NCBI RefSeq assembly: GCF_000498495.1
Contig: NZ_AVCS01000002.1
Location: 62,001-126,000 of the forward strand
Reading direction: 5' to 3'
Length of the DNA: 64,000 bases
DNA from: Flavobacterium enshiense DK69
GTDB taxonomy: Bacteria; Bacteroidota; Bacteroidia; Flavobacteriales; Flavobacteriaceae
The stretch's first letter is position 1. Each line of letters starts with the position of its first letter. Shown here piece after piece: positions 7,924 through 17,039 of the stretch. A model generated the notes under the pieces. The model worked only from the letters and a program-made list of their open reading frames with translations. It did no database searches and had not been told where the DNA came from. Both the position numbers and the translations under genes were made by a program.

Positions 7924-9852
7924 ATGAAAAATTTCTTCCGTATAAGCGAATATAAAGCGCTGTTGTATAGATTGTTGCTGGTATATTTCTTTTATTTCAT
8001 TGCCCGAGCCTTATTTTTTGTTTACAATTACAGTTTGCTGAAAGTCAATTCTGTGGGTGAATTTTTCAGGCTGGCTTATCACGGATTAACATTTGACACT
8101 ACTGCGATTCTTTATATCAACGGCTTATTTATCCTGTTTTCGGTTTTACCGTTTTGGGTTAATACCAAAGCGGGTTATCAGAAATTCTTATTTTATCTGT
8201 ATTTCGTTACTAATCTGATAGCGTACGCAACGAATTTCATTGATCTGATTTATTACAAATTCATCTACGCCCGTACCACAATTGCCGTTTGGGATTCCCT
8301 GGAGCATGAAAAAGATAAAGGTTCTATGATGTTCCGTTTCCTGATAAGCTACTGGCACGTTTATATGCTGTTTTTTCTTTTGGCTGCGTTGTGGATTTAC
8401 CTGTATAAAAAAGTAAGGGTCGATCATGAACCGGTTACTCACAGTAAAATGAAGTATTTTCCTTTTTCCGTCATCGGTTTATTGGCGGTTGCTTTTTTAA
8501 CTGTTGGAGGTATACGAGGTGATTTTAAAAAGAGTACGCGTCCTATAAATTTAATAGATGCTAATAGGTATGTAGGGCAACCGCAACATGCCGATATCGT
8601 TTTAAATACTCCGTTTGCTATTATAAGGACTGCTGGAACAACAAGTTTCAAAAAAATAAATCTGGTAGATGAAAATGTAGTAGAAGCTAATTTTCAGCCG
8701 ATTAAACACTACGATAACAATCCGAAATCTACTCCGAATGTGGTGCTGATCATCACTGAAAGTTTTGGAAGGGAATATTGGGGATCTTTCAATAAGGATA
8801 TGAAAATCCCAGATTATGTTGGCTATACGCCGTTTTTGGATTCTTTGGCGCAACACAGTATGATTTATACCAACGGCTTTGCCAACGGAAGCAAGTCAAT
8901 TCATGGAATGTCATCGATTATAGCGGGTGTTCCTTCGTTCAGGGATGCATTTACATCCTCTCCGTATCCGAAACAGAAAATACAATCTTTGGTTTCCTGC
9001 CTGAAAGAGATGGGATATGATACTTCATTTTTCCACGGAGCGCCAAACGGATCAATGGGCTTTCTCGGTTTCGGAAATATCTTGGGTTTTGATCATTATT
9101 ACGGTAAAACGGAATTTAATAACGATGCTGAGTTTGACGGCGTGTGGGGAATCTGGGATGAACCTTTCCTGCAGTTCATGAAACAGACGTTGGATAAAAA
9201 GCAAAAACCGTTCTTCAGTACGATATTTACGGTTTCCTCACACGAGCCTTATATTGTTCCTGAAAAATATAGGAACAAGTTTCCTAAAGGGCATGTGCCA
9301 ATGCACCAATGTGTTGGATACACCGATTATTCGTTTAAAAAATTCTTCGAGGAAGCTAAAAAACAGCCTTGGTTTAAAAATACCATTTTTATTATCACGG
9401 CCGATCACGGAAACCAAACGTATTATAATGAATATGAAAAAGTGGTCAACCGAACGGCTACTCCGATTCTCATTTATAAACCTGACGGAAGCCTGAAAGG
9501 TGTCAATAAAGAATTGGCACAACAAATAGATATTTATCCGACCATCTTAGATATTGTGGGTTATGACAAACCATTCAGAAGCTGGGGAAGAAGTTTAATC
9601 GGAGACAAAAAGATAAAGCCGTATACAATTAACTTTAACGGAAACCTGTATCAGTTTCAGCGTGGTAATTATATTTGTACTTTCGACGGTAAGGAAATAG
9701 TCGGATATTATGATATAAATGATAAAGCGCTTGAGCGAAATTTAATAGCTAAACCCAACAAAGAGATGTTGGAAAACGCTGAAGCTTGTAAAGCAATTAT
9801 TCAGGATTACTTCGAAAGAATTATTGATCAGAAATTATATTATAAAAAATAA
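7924..9852 (+). CDS. LtaS-like sulfatase-fold membrane enzyme
   Basis: Membrane protein of the alkaline phosphatase/sulfatase superfamily, LTA-synthase-like branch. These transfer phosphoglycerol or phosphoethanolamine groups outside the inner membrane. The first ~200 residues hold about five hydrophobic helices; the rest is an extracytoplasmic catalytic domain. Thr278 in IITESFGREYWG is at the nucleophile position of LtaS, and ADHGNQ carries distal metal ligands. I start at MKNFFRIS: the upstream in-frame ATG (7855) would place the likely -7 box inside the coding sequence. A Gram-negative does not make lipoteichoic acid, so the acceptor is unknown. 11 bases separate it from the next gene, so the two are co-transcribed. 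Confidence 0.85.
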   Translation: MKNFFRISEYKALLYRLLLVYFFYFIARALFFVYNYSLLKVNSVGEFFRLAYHGLTFDTTAILYINGLFILFSVLPFWVNTKAGYQKFLFYLYFVTNLIAYATNFIDLIYYKFIYARTTIAVWDSLEHEKDKGSMMFRFLISYWHVYMLFFLLAALWIYLYKKVRVDHEPVTHSKMKYFPFSVIGLLAVAFLTVGGIRGDFKKSTRPINLIDANRYVGQPQHADIVLNTPFAIIRTAGTTSFKKINLVDENVVEANFQPIKHYDNNPKSTPNVVLIITESFGREYWGSFNKDMKIPDYVGYTPFLDSLAQHSMIYTNGFANGSKSIHGMSSIIAGVPSFRDAFTSSPYPKQKIQSLVSCLKEMGYDTSFFHGAPNGSMGFLGFGNILGFDHYYGKTEFNNDAEFDGVWGIWDEPFLQFMKQTLDKKQKPFFSTIFTVSSHEPYIVPEKYRNKFPKGHVPMHQCVGYTDYSFKKFFEEAKKQPWFKNTIFIITADHGNQTYYNEYEKVVNRTATPILIYKPDGSLKGVNKELAQQIDIYPTILDIVGYDKPFRSWGRSLIGDKKIKPYTINFNGNLYQFQRGNYICTFDGKEIVGYYDINDKALERNLIAKPNKEMLENAEACKAIIQDYFERIIDQKLYYKK

Positions 9853-9863
9853 ATTATACATAT

Positions 9864-10439
9864 ATGAAAAAGAAAATTGGATTATTAGTCCTTTTAATAG
9901 TTTTGGCCGGAGTGGGGAAATATGTTTACGATATGAACATCAACCACAACTTCGAAACCATCACAGAAGGAAAAGTGTATAAAAGTGGTGTGATCCCTCC
10001 AGATGAAATAGAGGAGTATGTAAACAAGTATCATATTAAAAGTATCGTGGATTTACGTTTTCCGGGTACGGGCGATGATGTAAATAATCCTGAAATTCCT
10101 GCTGAATTGATTGCGGAAAGAGAAGCTATAGCTAAAATCCCTGGAGTGAATTATTTTAACAACGGTTCTGATCAGGTTCCGCAGCAACATAATTTGGACA
10201 CGTTTTTTAAAATTATGGATGATCAGAAAAACTATCCTGTTTTAATCCACTGTTATCATGGTGTTGGTCGCGCGGAAATGTACTCGGCATTGTATCGTAT
10301 TGAATATGAAGGAATGGATAGGGATGAAGCAAGAACCTCTACTCGTTTCCTAACCAAATGGAGTTCATTCGATCTGGGCAAGCCTAAAGGAGATTATTTA
10401 CATAGTTATAAAAGCAGAAAAGAGAAGGAAACAAAATAA
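9864..10439 (+). CDS. Membrane-anchored dual-specificity/tyrosine phosphatase-like protein
   Basis: 191 residues with an N-terminal hydrophobic anchor (IGLLVLLIVLAGVGKYV), so the catalytic part faces the periplasm or the membrane surface. The P-loop motif HCYHGVGRAE gives Cys130 and Arg136 in the CX5R arrangement. The conserved IVDLRFPGTGDD segment earlier is typical of Siw14/DSP-like phosphatases that act on phosphoinositides or phosphorylated small molecules. Coupling to the LtaS-like gene suggests that the pair handles phosphorylated head groups in the envelope; this is inference. It ends before a clear terminator. Confidence 0.8.
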   Translation: MKKKIGLLVLLIVLAGVGKYVYDMNINHNFETITEGKVYKSGVIPPDEIEEYVNKYHIKSIVDLRFPGTGDDVNNPEIPAELIAEREAIAKIPGVNYFNNGSDQVPQQHNLDTFFKIMDDQKNYPVLIHCYHGVGRAEMYSALYRIEYEGMDRDEARTSTRFLTKWSSFDLGKPKGDYLHSYKSRKEKETK

Positions 10440-10460
10440 GAATCCTTAATTAGGTAATAG

Positions 10461-10498
10461 AAAAAAGCCGTTTTTGATTTCAAAAATGGCTTTTTTAT
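10461..10498 (+). terminator. Intrinsic terminator
   Basis: GCCGTTTTTG (10467-10476) pairs with CAAAAATGGC (10481-10490), including one G-U, around a short loop, followed by TTTTTT. It ends the LtaS-like/phosphatase unit. Confidence 0.8.
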
Positions 10499-10667
10499 GC
10501 CTTCTTCTGAAAGATCAAGCCAAAGTTATTCCTGATTCAACAAAAAAACAATCATGATTTCATTGTTTGAGGTCTTGAAATTTAACCGGATATAGTTGTG
10601 TTGGTCGGATATATTTGATTAAAAGTGATTATTGTCGTAAATTCAATAAAAACTAATTGACTGAATT

Positions 10668-12914
10668 GTGAAACACATCAATAGAGCAGGAGATGGTTTA
10701 CTTATAAACGCAGGTTTAAAATCTTCGCTATGGTGTTTAGGGTATTTGCTCTTTTTTCTTCTAATTTCATCGTCCATATTTTCACAACAGTCATCCATAG
10801 ATACTGCTTATTTAAAAGAATTAGAAAAAGCCAAAAAGTTAATCTCCCAGAACAATTATGAATTGTATCAGCAGGGAACTCAAATCTTAAACGATTTAGA
10901 AAATAAGTTAATCACCAAAAAAGACTATGATCAGCTCTTATACTTATATTTAAAAATCTCCTATTTTCATTTAAGGCAATATGATTATAACTCCAGTAAA
11001 AAAATACTGGATAAAGCGGGCAAGTTATTGCAAAAACATAACAATAACAGCATTCGCGGAGAATATTATGAGCATTTGGCGGTGTTTTATAATGCTCAGG
11101 GAAATAGGGTTCTCGATGAAAAATATACGCTTTTATCTGAAAAGTATCTGACCAAATATGCTCCGAAAATAAAGCAGGTTGACATGTACTATAATCTCAC
11201 CCTTTTGTATTTAAAAAGGGAAGATTGGAATAAGATGCTGATCAATTCCCTTAAGTTTTTAAAGATAAACGAAGAAACCGGAGGCGACCCGGATCAGCCT
11301 GAAATGAATTTATTGGTTGCCGAAAGTTATCTGCATCAGAATCAGTTTGATAAGGCTTCTCAGTATTTGGAAAAAGTAAAAAACTCAGATATCTTTTTAA
11401 ACCACGATGATGATTTTTTATTAAAATCCAGATATCATTCTATACAAGGTCAGTTGTATGAAAAACAAAACCAATATAAACTGGCGGCAGACAATTTAAA
11501 AATTGCAAATGACTATTATAAAAAAAGATTGGTTTACCGAGTGGAAAAAACGAATCATTCGTTAAATCAAAAAAGGGAACTAGAAGTAAAGAATATTGAA
11601 TTTCAGTCTGTCATAAAGCAAAATCTACTTAAAAGTGAAAATGTCAAGTATAAAAATTACTTGCTTATTCTCTGTTTCATAACCATAATCAGTTTATTGG
11701 TACTGCTGTATATTCAATACTGGAATGCCAAATTTAAAAGTTCTACAAACCAGCTCCTAAATGAAAAGAACGAGCTGCTTCATAAAGCCAATTCTGATCT
11801 GGAAGCGGCTTTAAACATCAGAAAGAAGTTATTGGATACAATTTCCCATGAATTGCGAACACCAATTTATACTTTAAACGGACTCCTTCATCTGATGAAA
11901 GAGGACAAAACTAATTTGGAGAAAAATATAGACCAGTTACAAGCTTCCGTTCAAAACCTCTATAATTTGTCTGGAAATATCATCGAGATTAATGTGTTGG
12001 ACAGTTTTGATAACGATTACATACCTAAGAAGGATGTGGTTTCATTGCAAGAATTGCTCTCGAAAATGCTTACTTCGGTGAAAAAAAGTAGAAACAACAG
12101 CAATAGCGGCTCATTGTTGTTTGATGAAATGATACCAGAAAAATTGATATTCGACGAAGCAAAATTGTATCAGGTATTATTTAGTCTGATTGATAATGCT
12201 TTTAAATTTACAAAAAACGGAAGTATTGTTGTTGAAGTAAAAAAAGTATCTGAAACAGAAGAAAAAACACAGATTAAATTTATAATTAGCGATACCGGCA
12301 TTGGGATAGCTCCCGAAATCAGGGATAAAATATACGATTTGTTTTTTCAGGGTTCTGATAAAATCAATTATGAATATGGAGGAACCGGGCTGGGATTGAC
12401 CTTAGTTAAAAAAACGCTGGATTTATTTGATAAAACCATCACAATAGATTCGGAGCCCAACTTAGGTACAACTATTTCTTTTTCACTGGATTTTGAAAAT
12501 TATATGGAATCGGATGAGCCTGAATTGTCAAAATCAAAACGAATAAAAGAACCTTCAGAAATAAGGATTTTACTGGTGGAAGACAATAAAACCAATCAAC
12601 TCATCACAAAAAGAATCATTACGAAGAAAGGCTATATATGTGATGTTGCCGATAACGGATTTGAAGCCTGTAATATGGTTGGGCTGGCCAATTATTCTTT
12701 GGTTTTAATGGATATTATGATGCCGATTATGGATGGTTTTGAAGCATCGGATTATATTTCAAAGTTCAAACCGGATATCCCGATTGTAGCTTTAACAGCT
12801 ATTTCGGAAGATGTTAATAAGGAATTGTTTTCAGCTTCAAAAATCAAAAAGGTTTTAAGTAAACCGGTAGATGTTGAAGAATTGTACAAGACAATCAGCT
12901 TTTATTGTGAATAG
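10668..12914 (+). CDS. TPR hybrid sensor histidine kinase / response regulator
   Basis: 748 residues. A signal/anchor segment (LWCLGYLLFFLLISSSIFS), then a roughly 270-residue helical region with TPR-like spacing, a transmembrane helix at about 331-352, a coiled linker, HisKA (His394 in DTISHELRTP), HATPase_c (N box SLIDNAFKFTKNG, G boxes SDTGIGIAPE and GGTGLGLTLVKK) and a C-terminal receiver with Asp682 in LVLMDIMMP. The start codon is GTG at 10668. It is chosen because it keeps the signal sequence in frame and no ATG occurs for over 160 codons. No output domain or neighbouring response regulator is visible, so the phosphorelay partner is unknown. TATATTTG at 10610-10617 is a likely -7 box. 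Confidence 0.88.
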   Translation: MKHINRAGDGLLINAGLKSSLWCLGYLLFFLLISSSIFSQQSSIDTAYLKELEKAKKLISQNNYELYQQGTQILNDLENKLITKKDYDQLLYLYLKISYFHLRQYDYNSSKKILDKAGKLLQKHNNNSIRGEYYEHLAVFYNAQGNRVLDEKYTLLSEKYLTKYAPKIKQVDMYYNLTLLYLKREDWNKMLINSLKFLKINEETGGDPDQPEMNLLVAESYLHQNQFDKASQYLEKVKNSDIFLNHDDDFLLKSRYHSIQGQLYEKQNQYKLAADNLKIANDYYKKRLVYRVEKTNHSLNQKRELEVKNIEFQSVIKQNLLKSENVKYKNYLLILCFITIISLLVLLYIQYWNAKFKSSTNQLLNEKNELLHKANSDLEAALNIRKKLLDTISHELRTPIYTLNGLLHLMKEDKTNLEKNIDQLQASVQNLYNLSGNIIEINVLDSFDNDYIPKKDVVSLQELLSKMLTSVKKSRNNSNSGSLLFDEMIPEKLIFDEAKLYQVLFSLIDNAFKFTKNGSIVVEVKKVSETEEKTQIKFIISDTGIGIAPEIRDKIYDLFFQGSDKINYEYGGTGLGLTLVKKTLDLFDKTITIDSEPNLGTTISFSLDFENYMESDEPELSKSKRIKEPSEIRILLVEDNKTNQLITKRIITKKGYICDVADNGFEACNMVGLANYSLVLMDIMMPIMDGFEASDYISKFKPDIPIVALTAISEDVNKELFSASKIKKVLSKPVDVEELYKTISFYCE

Positions 12915-12924
12915 AAAAGTTCTA

Positions 12925-13119
12925 TTAACCTTTTGAAACAATATCAATTTTACGATTGATATTTAATATATCCGATTCAAAATGCCACACACCATGCAAA
13001 ACATCATGCATGATGAAATGTTTGAACGTGATTCGATGTGTATCTGTTTTTTGTCCGCAATTCGAACAAAATTTACCCGATAAAGAAGTGTCACAGTTTA
13101 AGCAATTGGTATGATGCAT
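12925..13119 (-). pseudogene. Truncated DUF3667 protein remnant
   Basis: 64 codons from an ATG at 13119. The N-terminus is a zinc ribbon (CLNCDTSLSGKFCSNCGQ) followed by THRITFKHFIMHDVLHGVWHFE, the start of a DUF3667 membrane protein. After HFES the sequence diverges and stops, and all membrane helices are missing. A full-length relative of the same family is encoded at 25578-26654. The truncation point abuts the 3' end of the histidine kinase gene, suggesting deletion or rearrangement. No promoter is apparent and a purL terminator lies directly upstream. Probably a dead fragment; a short zinc-ribbon protein is the alternative. Confidence 0.6.
12940..12963. terminator. Hairpin at the end of the hybrid kinase gene
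   Basis: AATATCAAT (12940-12948) pairs perfectly with ATTGATATT (12955-12963). The T-run is poor on either strand, so terminator function is uncertain. It overlaps the 3' end of the DUF3667 remnant. Confidence 0.35.
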
Positions 13120-13150
13120 ATTAAAGCAAGATAATTTCTTACAATAACAC

Positions 13151-13182
13151 AAAAAAAAGCACCCTAAAATCAGAGTGCTTTC
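13151..13182 (-). terminator. Intrinsic terminator of purL
   Basis: AAAGCAC pairs with GTGCTTT around an interior with a further CT/AG pair. On the minus strand a run of eight T follows. It sits 23 bases after the purL stop. Confidence 0.75.
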
Positions 13183-13204
13183 TTTCAAAATTTATTTTAA
13201 AATC

Positions 13205-16200
13205 TTATTTGTTCTTTGCTTCAATCCATTTTCTGGCATTCACAAAAGCTTCGTGCCATGGAGTTACTTCGTTTTTCTCTCCGTTTTCCGGGTAATGTGC
13301 CCAGTTCCAAGGGAAAGTAGAACGCTCAATGTGTGGCATGGTTACCAAATGACGTCCTGTTTTGTCGCACATCATAGCTGTGTTGAAAGCAGAACCGTTT
13401 GGATTCGCCGGATAACCTTCGTAAGCGTATTTTCCAACGATGTTGTATTTGTCTTCAGAATACGGTAACTTGAATTTACCTTCACCGTGAGAAATCCAAA
13501 CTCCTAAAGTAGCACCTTCCAAAGAAGAAAGCATTACCGAATTGTTTTTCTGAACCGTTACCGAAGTAAAGCCGCTTTCGTGTTTGTGTGAATTGTTGTG
13601 AAGCATTTTTCCGTGTACTTCATGTTCCGGGTTAATCAATTCCAATTCCATGAACAACTGACAACCGTTACAGATACCTACTGATAAAGTGTCTTCGCGT
13701 TTGAAGAAATTCTCTAAAGCGGTTTTTGCTTTTTCGTTGTATAAGAATGCTCCGGCCCAACCTTTAGCAGAACCTAATACGTCCGAATTCGAGAAACCTC
13801 CAACAGCTCCGATGAACTGAATGTCTTCCAACGTTTCGCGACCCGAAATCAAATCCGTCATGTGAACGTCTTTTACATCGAATCCTGCCAAGTACATGGA
13901 GTTTGCCATTTCACGCTCGGAGTTACTTCCTTTTTCACGGATGATAGCTGCTTTTGGTCTTGGCTTACTATTGTCTATAATCGGTGCTTTTCCATCAAAA
14001 TGAGATGGGAAAGTGTAAATAAGCGGTTGGTTTTTATAGTTGTTGTAACGCTCTAAAGCGGTTCCGTTTTTAGATTGTTTTGAATCTAAAAGGAAAGATG
14101 TTTTGTACCAGGTATCTCTTAAATCCGATACATTGAATGTGAACGAATCTGCGTTGTTTTTAATGGTAACTGAATTTCCTTCCGCTACTGAACCGATGTT
14201 GAAAATTTCGATGCTGTTCTGAGCAAAAATAGCTTCAACAGATGAATCTGCCTGGAAAACCACTCCGATGTTCTCGTTGAATAATGCTTTTACGGTGTCT
14301 TTTTCGCCAAGAGAAGTCAAGTTGAAAGAAGCTCCTAAATTCACATCTGCAAAACACATTTCCAATAAAGTAGTGATTAAACCACCGCTTCCTACGTCGT
14401 GTCCGGCATTTATTTTACGATCCTTAATTAAGTCTTGTAAAACGTTGAAGGCTTTTTTGAAGAATTCCGCATTGGTAACGGTCGGCACTTCAGAACCTAC
14501 TTTGTTTAAAACCTGAGCAAAGGAAGAACCTCCTAATTTGAAAGTATCCTGCGATAAATTGATATAGTAGATGTTTCCGCCGTTTCTTTTCAAAACAGGT
14601 TCCACAACTTTAGTAATGTTCGAACAGTTTCCGGCTGCCGAAATAATAACCGTTCCCGGCGCGATTACTTCTTCATTTGGATATTTCTGTTTCATTGAAA
14701 GTGAATCTTTTCCGGTTGGAATGTTGATTCCTAATTCGATAGCAAAATCCGAACAACCTTTAACTGCTTCGTATAATCTTGCGTCTTCGCCTTCGTTTTT
14801 ACAAGCCCACATCCAGTTTGCAGAAAGGGAAACCGATTTTAAATTATCTTTTAATGGCGCCCAAACAAGATTACTTAGCGCTTCTCCAATTGCGTTTCTG
14901 GAACCTGCAACCGGATCAACCAATGCCGAAACTGGCGAGTGTCCGATAGTTGTAGCAATTCCTTCTTTTCCTTTGAAATCCAAGGCCATAACCCCAACAT
15001 TGTTCAATGGCAATTGTAATGGTCCGGCACATTGCTGTTTTGCTACGCGTCCACCCACACAACGGTCAACTTTGTTGGTTAACCAGTCTTTACAAGCAAC
15101 AGCTTCTAACTGTAATACTTGGTTTAAATAGGTTGGTATATTCTCAGTTGTATAATTTAAATCCGAATAATTAGCAGCAACTGTTTTGTCGGTCATGATA
15201 GTTTTTGGTGAACTTCCGAAGAAATCTTCCAAAGCATAATCCATCGGCTTAGCACCAGTTGTTTTTGATTCGAACGTAAAACGGTGATCCGAAGTTACAT
15301 CACCCACCTGATACATAGGCGAACGCTCTCTGTCTGCAATTTTCTGAAGAGTGCCAATGTTTTCTTCTCCAATAACCAATCCCATTCTTTCCTGAGATTC
15401 GTTTCCGATGATTTCTTTAGCAGAAAGGGTAGGGTCACCCACCGGTAATTTATCTAAATCGATTAAACCTCCTGTATCTTCCACTAGTTCAGAAAGACAG
15501 TTCAAATGTCCTCCAGCTCCGTGATCGTGAATAGATACGATTGGGTTGTTATCGCTTTCCACCAAACCACGAATGGCGTTGGCAGCACGTTTTTGCATTT
15601 CTGGGTTGGAACGTTGGATCGCATTCAATTCAATTCCTGAACCGAAAGCTCCGGTATCTGCAGAAGAAACCGCAGCGCCACCCATTCCAATTCTATAATT
15701 TTCACCACCTAAGATTACGATTTTATCGCCTTCCTGTGGTTTCTTTTTAATCGCTTGATCTAATTTTCCGTAACCGATTCCACCAGCCTGCATGATTACT
15801 TTGTCGTAACCTATTTTACGGTTGTTTTCCTCATGCTCGAAAGTTAAAATAGAACCTGTAATTAACGGTTGACCGAATTTATTACCGAAATCAGAAGCTC
15901 CATTGGAAGCTTTGATTAGGATATCCATTGGTGTTTGGTATAACCAAGGTCTTTCGTTCATAGCTTCTTCCCAATTTCTGCCGTTTTCTAGACGAGAATA
16001 AGAAGTCATGTAAACGGCTGTTCCCGCTAATGGCAATGAACCTTGTCCACCTGCCAAACGGTCACGAATTTCTCCTCCTGAACCTGTTGCTGCTCCACTG
16101 AATGGCTCAACCGTAGTAGGGAAGTTGTGTGTTTCTGCTTTTAGGGAAAGTACTGAATCAAATTCTTTTTCCTGGTAAAAATCAGGTTTGTCAGCACTTT

Positions 16201-16873
16201 TTGGTGCGAATTGTGTCACTTTTGGTCCTTTAACAAAAGCGACGTTATCTTTATACGCCGAAACAATATCGTTAGGATTTGTCTCCGATGTTTTCTTGAT
16301 TAATTTGAATAAGGAAGTCGGTTTTTCTTCACCATCCACAACAAAAGTTCCATTGAAGATTTTGTGACGACAGTGTTCAGAATTGGCTTGAGAGAAAGCA
16401 AAAACTTCAGAATCCGTTAGTTTTCTTCCAAGTTTGGTTGCTAAATTATTCAGATAGTCTACTTCTTCATCACTTAAAGCTAAACCTTCCTGTTTGTTGT
16501 ATGTAGCGATATCATCAATATCCAGAATTGCTTCCGGCTCAATGTTGATGGTGAAAATATCTTGATTTAATTCTGCATATTTTTGTGAAATCATCGGGTC
16601 GAAAGTATTGAAATCAGCCGAAACTTTTTCAAATTCTTCAATTCTGATAATTCCCGAAATACCCATATTCTGAGTAATTTCAACAGCATTGGTACTCCAA
16701 GGTGTTACCATGGCGGCACGAGGTCCAACAAAAAAATCCGCAAGTACGGATTTCTCTATTTTATGTGCGTTGCCGAAAAGCCAGTTTAATTTTGAGATGT
16801 CTTCAGTCGATAATTCGTTTTGCGTTTGGACTGCAAAAACAGTGTTCGTTTGGTTTCCGAAGAAATGAATCAT
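13205..16873 (-). CDS. purL: Phosphoribosylformylglycinamidine synthase (large PurL)
   Basis: Fourth step of purine synthesis: FGAR + glutamine + ATP to FGAM. 1222 residues, the single-chain form that joins the N-terminal PurS-like part, tandem ATP-binding FGAM synthase halves and a C-terminal class I glutaminase. Seen: the FSQANSEHCRHKIF motif, NFPTTVEPFSGAATGSGGEIRD, the linker HDVGSGGL, and the glutaminase nucleophile in VGICNGCQ (about residue 1070) with PHIERS near the end. The start MIHFFGNQTNTVF is chosen over an ATG 30 bases upstream, because the latter lies in the repeat-like 5' element. It stands alone with its own promoter and terminator; other pur genes are not in the window. Confidence 0.96.
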   Translation of the reverse strand: MIHFFGNQTNTVFAVQTQNELSTEDISKLNWLFGNAHKIEKSVLADFFVGPRAAMVTPWSTNAVEITQNMGISGIIRIEEFEKVSADFNTFDPMISQKYAELNQDIFTINIEPEAILDIDDIATYNKQEGLALSDEEVDYLNNLATKLGRKLTDSEVFAFSQANSEHCRHKIFNGTFVVDGEEKPTSLFKLIKKTSETNPNDIVSAYKDNVAFVKGPKVTQFAPKSADKPDFYQEKEFDSVLSLKAETHNFPTTVEPFSGAATGSGGEIRDRLAGGQGSLPLAGTAVYMTSYSRLENGRNWEEAMNERPWLYQTPMDILIKASNGASDFGNKFGQPLITGSILTFEHEENNRKIGYDKVIMQAGGIGYGKLDQAIKKKPQEGDKIVILGGENYRIGMGGAAVSSADTGAFGSGIELNAIQRSNPEMQKRAANAIRGLVESDNNPIVSIHDHGAGGHLNCLSELVEDTGGLIDLDKLPVGDPTLSAKEIIGNESQERMGLVIGEENIGTLQKIADRERSPMYQVGDVTSDHRFTFESKTTGAKPMDYALEDFFGSSPKTIMTDKTVAANYSDLNYTTENIPTYLNQVLQLEAVACKDWLTNKVDRCVGGRVAKQQCAGPLQLPLNNVGVMALDFKGKEGIATTIGHSPVSALVDPVAGSRNAIGEALSNLVWAPLKDNLKSVSLSANWMWACKNEGEDARLYEAVKGCSDFAIELGINIPTGKDSLSMKQKYPNEEVIAPGTVIISAAGNCSNITKVVEPVLKRNGGNIYYINLSQDTFKLGGSSFAQVLNKVGSEVPTVTNAEFFKKAFNVLQDLIKDRKINAGHDVGSGGLITTLLEMCFADVNLGASFNLTSLGEKDTVKALFNENIGVVFQADSSVEAIFAQNSIEIFNIGSVAEGNSVTIKNNADSFTFNVSDLRDTWYKTSFLLDSKQSKNGTALERYNNYKNQPLIYTFPSHFDGKAPIIDNSKPRPKAAIIREKGSNSEREMANSMYLAGFDVKDVHMTDLISGRETLEDIQFIGAVGGFSNSDVLGSAKGWAGAFLYNEKAKTALENFFKREDTLSVGICNGCQLFMELELINPEHEVHGKMLHNNSHKHESGFTSVTVQKNNSVMLSSLEGATLGVWISHGEGKFKLPYSEDKYNIVGKYAYEGYPANPNGSAFNTAMMCDKTGRHLVTMPHIERSTFPWNWAHYPENGEKNEVTPWHEAFVNARKWIEAKNK

Positions 16874-16888
16874 GTTAATTTGTTTTAT

Positions 16889-16923
16889 TCCGCTACGCTC
16901 CAAATAGTTAGGCTCGCCTCGGG
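16889..16923 (-). repeat. GC-rich 5'-leader element, copy A (before purL)
   Basis: On the minus strand it begins CCCGAGGCGAGCC, continues AACTATTTGGAGCGTAGCGG, and ends 15 bases before the purL ATG. It falls between the predicted promoter (-7 box at 16945-16952) and the start codon, so it is in the transcribed leader. A near-identical copy in the same orientation precedes the ABC transporter gene (52157-52192). The CTA...TAG pair here corresponds to CTG...CAG in the other copy, which suggests a base-paired RNA. Confidence 0.65.
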
Positions 16924-16944
16924 TGTGTTGTTGTTTTTAAAGTG

Positions 16945-16974
16945 CAAATTTATTCTAAAAAAGTCAGTTGACAA
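16945..16974 (-). promoter_or_regulatory. purL promoter, Bacteroidota type
   Basis: On the minus strand TTG (16972-16974), 19 bases, then TAAATTTG (16945-16952). This matches TTG-N17..23-TANNTTTG exactly and predicts a leader of about 65 bases. Confidence 0.65.
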
Positions 16975-16987
16975 AGTTTGTTTTCAT

Positions 16988-17018
16988 AAAAAAAGCACAA
17001 GATTTACCTTGTGCTTTT
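16988..17018 (-). terminator. Intrinsic terminator of the lipoprotein operon
   Basis: Perfect 11-pair stem, AAAAGCACAAG with CTTGTGCTTTT around ATTTAC, followed on the minus strand by T residues. It ends the 19253-17040 unit. Confidence 0.85.
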
Positions 17019-17039
17019 ACAGTATTATTCATACACGAT

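Noticed and set aside
13003-13014. ATCATGCATGAT palindrome resembling the marR-side palindrome
   Set aside because: Lies inside the DUF3667 remnant coding sequence and shares only the short ATGCAT core.
13175-13468. Plus-strand frame over the purL 3' end
   Set aside because: Antisense shadow of conserved glutaminase-domain codons.
16874-16903. Ten-residue N-terminal extension of PurL
   Set aside because: The codons come from the repeat-like leader element; the family start is MIHFFGN.
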